This document shows, in pieces, positions 58,735 through 64,000 of a stretch of 64,000 bases of DNA (position 1 is its first letter; every line of letters starts with the position of its first letter). The notes beneath the pieces are model-generated. The model was not told the DNA's origin, did no database searches, and was given only the letters and a program-made list of their open reading frames with translations. This stretch comes from Cryptomeria japonica (lineage: Eukaryota > Streptophyta > Pinopsida > Cupressales > Cupressaceae): assembly GCF_030272615.1 (NCBI RefSeq), contig NC_081409.1:241078332-241142331 (forward strand), in the 5' to 3' direction. A program made the translations under genes and the position numbers.

Positions 58735-59564
58735 TGTTGACGTGTCTAAAATCGAGAAACTTATGACTTCATCCGGCCAACGCAAAATAGAAATGCTAAG
58801 AATCCTATCCTCTCTTGAGATAAGGAAATCCCTAATGCTATGTTAATTTGATCAACGGGGATTACCTCAATGTTTTGGTTGTCAGGTCTTGACTACAAGA
58901 TAGCTTAGCGGTTTGATGTGTTTTGCTGGAAACACAAAGGAGACTTGAGGTTAGACGGAATCGGTTTCGAACGGGTTCCCTAAAGTTCAACAGTCCTATA
59001 TCATCTGATTATGCTTCTGATTGATACTATCTCAGCTTTACTGTATAGTTTCTTTTGATAAAAAAAGGGAAAAAAGGAAGGGAAAAGAGAGAGAAAATAT
59101 CTAATTAATCTATCTAAGATAGCATATCCAAGAAGATAGACGAAAACCTTAAAAAAACCAGATTTAACATTATCAGTTAAATAAAACACAATGTTGTAAA
59201 ATCTAGTGCAATCTTCGAAGGGAGTTGGATTTTCATGTTACTAAACATAAATACAGAATTTGACATCCATTCGTTTGATGTTTAACAATTGAACTAAGCA
59301 CATAAATGGGTTCAAACTAACCATGCAGGGGGAATGGCAATCAGCCAATCCTTAATGGTATGAACACCAAGGTTTCTATCAAATATTATACCCAAAAATA
59401 CTATCTGAAAGCAAAATACATAACAAGAATATTAAATGGTGAAGAAGGAGACCATGCACTCACAAAGAAATAAGAGAAATTTAATTTCCATTAATTCTGC
59501 ATGAATTTCGCTAGAGTTTCAGCAACAATCTTAGACTTCCTTCTAAAATAAGGGAAAATCAACC

Positions 59565-59577
59565 CCTTTAAATAGAG
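59565..59577 (-). promoter_or_regulatory. TATA-like box of unit E
   Basis: The minus strand reads CTCTATTTAAAGG, about 270 bases downstream of the U3 ORF stop, as in unit C. Confidence 0.55.
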
Positions 59578-59848
59578 TTTCAAAACTTAGATGAATGGCC
59601 AAGATTAAAACAAAACAAGTGGCCTAGATTCATGAATACAACATAGTACCCATGCCCATAAATGGGAGGCAAAATATCAACCACCAAAGGAGAAACAATA
59701 ACTACCCAAAAAGGCAATTAATAACTACCAAAAAGCTGCTCCAAAAAGTGCACATGCACGAAGCTCAAGATTTACAACTGTTTTGGTAGTTAGAAATGAA
59801 CTTTATGGCCAAAAAGTGCTTTTTAAGATTTTAAAAGAATTTTGCACT

Positions 59849-62800
59849 TTATGAAAGCACTTTTTCCTTTTCTGCTGTAGACCCTTTTTCCAGAAATTCA
59901 TCCTCGCCGTGCAAATACTCTTTCCAAAGGTCCCGACCTGCTGCACGCTCTGCCCGAACATATTCTTGAAATTTGACGCATAGCTGGAATAGTACCATGC
60001 TTGGAGGCATAGGAGGATGGCGTATTTTATATTGCATACCCTCCAAGTGGCGATCTACATGCTTTAACCCATCCTTCCAGTCGGACCGATGAGCCTCAAA
60101 ACATAAAATGTCTGAATGCAATCCACTGGCAAACTCTAGGTCCTCCGTGGAGTATGTGACCTTGTCAATTCTCAATCTATCCTCCCAATCTGGTTGCACT
60201 TGGTCATCGGACAAACTATTTTTCCAGCTCAGAACCATTGATTGGAGAATCCTTCCACCAAGATCCCTCATGTTTTTCAAGATTTCCTTGCATTCCTCTT
60301 GCTCTTTATTAATGGCATCTTTTGTTTCATTCTTCATGGTGGCGGTCCAGTAGCATTCTTTAAAGATGCTAATGTCATAGGGATCCAGGATAGCGGACAA
60401 TGTGGGAATCTGCGTGTGGGTCCAAAAAAGAGCCCTCATGAGGGGGAGAATTGTACCAACCACCTCATGAACCTTGATACATTCCCTCTTTACCTTGAAC
60501 AATTTGACGAGAGTGGTCTCTCGATGGTGGGCCATTTCCTTTACATCTTCAATGATCCGCTCTCCCTTTTCCTTAATGTCTCGAATTCATTCCTTGACAG
60601 CTTTGGCGGTATCACGTACTCCTTCAAACTCTGTTCTGTTGTAGTCCTTTGTGCCAATGCCAATGGGGGGACATGGGATTCGGGAGCATGATGCAATGGC
60701 TTCAGCAGGTGATCAATGTACCCCTCGGCCTGCTCAGCACGAACTCGGTACATGTCCCTCTTAGCAGTCATTTCATCGAGTTGCCTGAGCATTTTTTGCA
60801 CGGAGTCCTTGAACTCTTCCCTTTCTTGCTCTTTGGTGGCTCGCCCTATCGGGATGGTTGTAATGCTATAATCGGCCAATGCAATTTGATCCGCTTGCTT
60901 ATCGACAGGTGGGGTAGCGATATGGATGATGTGGTTCCTCTGCTCATCCTTGGTTATTCGGGAGTAGGTCTTGGGCTTTTTCTTCCCTTTGGACTTTGCC
61001 TCTCCTATGCGAGAGAAGATATCCTCCAAGTTGATAGGTGGCTTGATGGCTGCCTTCCGTTGTGCACGAGCAACTAACCAATCTTGAGGGATGGTTTGCC
61101 CGAATGTTATGGCCAAATTCCCACTTTGCTCCTTAGAGGTTTCAGCTGGCCCAATGCCTATCGGCAATTGATCTGTCATAGAAGGAACAAATGCAGTATC
61201 CAACCCTTTACTTATAGCTAAGTTCTCTCCTACCTCACTAAACAACTGACGGGTATCCCCATGTGATGGTTGCTCTTCAGTTCTGTCGGGCTCGTGGGTT
61301 TCATCTGCCTTGCGCTCTCCTTCGACGGTGGTGTCATCTTTGCCGGCACTATTCAATTGTAATTCATGTCAACTCCCTTGGGTAAGTTCATGCATATCAA
61401 CCTCTTGATTAGGCAGAATTTCTCCTTCCTCAACTTGATTTCCAGGTTCACTAGAACCAATGATCCTTACCTCTGCATCTAGCTCATCTTGTGCTGGAGG
61501 ATTATTAGCCTCGAATGCATCAACATCGCTCTGGGAGGGCGTAGCAGGTATATAGTCAAGCTCAACTACGTCATCCTTCGAATTGGGGTCCTTGGATGAC
61601 GAACTGACCTCAAGCCTTCTAATAGGGATCTTTTCCCTTCTAGTTCTTTTTGATGCCCGAGCCCCTCTATTAGCTCTGGCTTTCTTCCTCTTTTCGGGTT
61701 TCTCAACCTCTTCCTTCGGTGCACTTGAGGTTCCCTCATCTTCCGAAGACTGGGAATTGAGACTGCCCATCATATGGTATGTTAATTGAATTCCTTCATG
61801 GGTTAGTCTCTCAATCTGTTGGGATAAGCAGTGATCGGTATACCTTCTTGGAGCTACCATAACTGCCTCAAAATCAGTAATCGAATCCCGAGACCAATCA
61901 ATTCTCGGCAAGAGGTACTTTATTGCCTCAAACTCTTGGACCTGCAGGCAATTACCCAAATCTATCACTTGATCTGGGACCCGACGGTAGTCGTAAAGCC
62001 GCATCTGCTGCACACTCAGCCTCGAATATTCACGCCGTTGGACCTCATAGTCATCAGAACAATTTTTCCAATAGTCCTCAATTGATTCCTTTGCTCTGTA
62101 GTGCCTGCCATAGGCTCTTTTTGCCAAATTGTCACGATCAAAACATTTCCTTGGGAAATGTTCCTGTAGGCCATAAGATGCTAATTGAGCAAGTGACTCA
62201 TCGGCTTGCATTGAATTTTTTGAAATGCACATTGAGGTTACCCAAAATCATAGGGAAGGTGAATCTGGACTGTTTCTTATCTTTGAGTAAGCTGCCCGCT
62301 GGATGTGCTTGCCTTGCAACTTCCATAAGAACTACTTTGTTTGTCAGATAGCATGGAAGTCGGAACAGAGCTCCCTCAAAGCCTACTATTCTGATATAGG
62401 TGAACCTAAGGAATTGAATAAACCAGACGCCATATTTTCGTACCAAACTGGTAGCCTGCTCTGAGAGCCTTATGTGCAATCCCCCTTGCATCAACCTGAC
62501 TAGGCGCATTGTAAAGGCGTCATTGACACGCTCATATTGACCAATTGCATAAGCAGCGTTGTTCTTTTCCCTCTGAGCTATGTCATAGTAATGTAGTTGA
62601 GGATAGCAGTCGTACACCTTTACTTGATTTGGGCCGTTCTCGATTTCACCCTTCTTGATCAATCCTGTCAACGGCTGGTGTCGGGCGAACATATAAACTA
62701 GGTAGGAGGTCATGGTGAAGTACTTTTCTTCAAGTTCGACCAGCTGGGTATGGATATTATCATTGATGATTTGGGCCCAATCAAACTTGGATTTTCCGGC

Positions 62801-63478
62801 AAAGACCTACTCCGTAAAGTAGAACATCCACTCTTCAAAAAAGTTAGACTGAGGGAGTCCCATAACCCGGCTGAGTAAGGTGACCATATCACCATGCTTG
62901 TTATGAAAGTCACTTCTGGGGGTCTTTTTACTGATTCTAATACTCGGAGGCCTTCTCTACTTATACCATTCTTCATTTATCAATGTCCTGCATTTAGCAG
63001 GGTTCATGTCGTAAGCAACTTGTGCTTCATCTATGGTTGTAGCAATGGGATTATTAGGAAATGGGATGTCAAATGCATCCCCAATGGCCTCAGGTGTGAA
63101 GTCAGCTAGCACCATATTTTCTAGAACGACTAATCTGGTCTCTGGCTGATAATGTCGGGCAGCCTCAACTACTAGCTCAGAATTCTGCACGGATGGAGGG
63201 AAACCTACCGCCTGAGCGATACCACTTTCCATCATCCGCCTAGGCTTGCCATAGGTGTTAGGAGAATATACGCGGTCTCTGAAATCCTGAATGTCTATGT
63301 GGCCCAAATCAGTATCACCTATGTTTTCCCATATGCTCTGGACTTTTGACTCCCTCAGTCCTCCTCTCTGGTACTGGTACTTCATTTTCTCGCCTTTACG
63401 GGGAATGTCAGATTTAGAGACCCAAGATGTTCCGGTCGCACCAGGCGTCTTTGAGGATTCTACCACAGATTTAGGCAT
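59849..63478 (-). pseudogene. Large U3 ORF of unit E, unknown function (about 1,210 codons)
   Basis: Starts MPKSVVESSKTPGATG at 63478 and ends EKEKVLS. It is the same architecture as the ORF in unit C: folded N-terminal half, disordered Ser/Glu-rich middle with basic runs (ASKRTRREKIPIRR), and a C-terminal coiled coil (KDSVQKMLRQLDEMTAKRDM). It is better preserved than the C copy: two frameshifts (near 62215 and 60620) and about four stops (62957, near 62808, 61369, near 60590). The longest uninterrupted pieces are 287 and 271 codons. In a 35-codon block aligned with unit C (GLQEHF to EDYW) I count eight synonymous and four replacement codon changes. No known domain is recognised. Being inside U3 and sense to the LTR, it would need its own upstream promoter or read-through. 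Confidence 0.78.
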
Positions 63479-64000
63479 TTATCCTACACAACCAGACCCG
63501 GATTACGAGACGAGATGAAGTGAACAAACAAGTTAGTCAAAATAGAGGATGATGTTAGCATGTTAGGATCAACGGGAAAATTGAAATTCGAAGAAAGTAC
63601 GATGCTTCAACAAAAGGCCTGATTAAATTGGAAGTGAAATTCTATTAAATTCCTTGTTTAAAATTTGCTACTTGGCTGCGGTTCAAGGTTTGGGTGCCTT
63701 AATGATTGCCAATTTTGCACTCGAAGAAGAGTTTTGCCTAAGTTTAATTTTTTCAAAATGTTCAAAATTTCCCTAAGTCTGAATTTTCGCTTTCAAGGTT
63801 AATTTTGGTAGGCTTTGTTGTTGCGCTACGTTCAATGTTTCAAATAGACGACCAATTTTGCATAAATAATGATGATAAAGGAGACAAAAACGAACTTACC
63901 TGGCGAACAAGGTGTCTATCCTACGATCTCCCCAAACTTTGGGTTAGAAAGGATTTGTGCAAATTCGGCTTGCAAGGCCCTTTTGCAAACTTAAAAAAAA

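Larger units (their letters stand above)
58735..64000 (-). mobile_element. TGTTG...CAACA unit E, cut by right window edge
   Basis: Starts TGTTGACGTGTCTAAAATCG. The left flank TTATC (58730-58734) is the candidate target duplication, and the right end is outside the window. The family block is at 58793-58950, the minus TATA at 59565-59577, and the large U3 ORF at 59849-63478. It is collinear with unit C throughout, the best-matched pair in the window. It stops in the U3 leader at the edge (AAATTCGGCTTGCAAGGCCC just before the end). Confidence 0.85.

Overview
The window is nuclear DNA of a seed plant, most likely a gymnosperm and probably a conifer. It is AT-rich and holds one host gene interrupted by very long introns. 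Nearly everything else is old, nested, mutated retrotransposons. I infer the organism from architecture and protein flavour only; nothing here fixes the species.

Host gene (+ strand). Five short exons at 9914-9952, 10425-10443, 11365-11421, 57604-57731 and 57817-57885 join in one open frame with compatible intron phases. They encode part of a plant 5'-3' exonuclease of the bacterial DNA polymerase I N-terminal (PIN-like/FEN) family. The metal-binding signatures VIFDYDG and GVEADDVIGTLA are both present. The intron between the third and fourth exons is about 46.2 kb (11422-57603). The gene's first exons lie left of the window and the remaining ones right of it.

What fills the introns, left to right: a Copia element cut by the window edge (1-1560); a 2.9 kb TGTTG...CAACA unit (3148-6049); exons 1-3; a 5.4 kb unit of the same family carrying a hairpin-bearing tandem array (13086-18498); a tRNA-derived SINE with an 11-bp target duplication (20083-20371); a gag-protease-only LTR element lacking reverse transcriptase (22893-28693); two more TGTTG...CAACA units (30361-35806 and 36764-43086); a second Copia element (44225-55498) into whose integrase a 6.8 kb TGTTG...CAACA unit (46401-53157) inserted with a CTACC target duplication; exons 4-5; and another such unit running off the right edge (58735-64000).

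The TGTTG...CAACA units are the main puzzle. Six copies are present, and none has a partner LTR or an internal gag-pol. Two are bounded by exact 5-bp duplications and two by near-exact ones. Their promoter-like TATA boxes all point to the minus strand. Two copies carry the same roughly 1,200-codon unknown ORF, upstream of the TATA box and therefore in what would be the U3 of a giant LTR. The simplest reading is a family of 3-7 kb solo LTRs, some with a gene in U3; an unrecognised non-autonomous element type is the alternative. Nine of the ten or eleven orientable insertions are antisense to the host gene.
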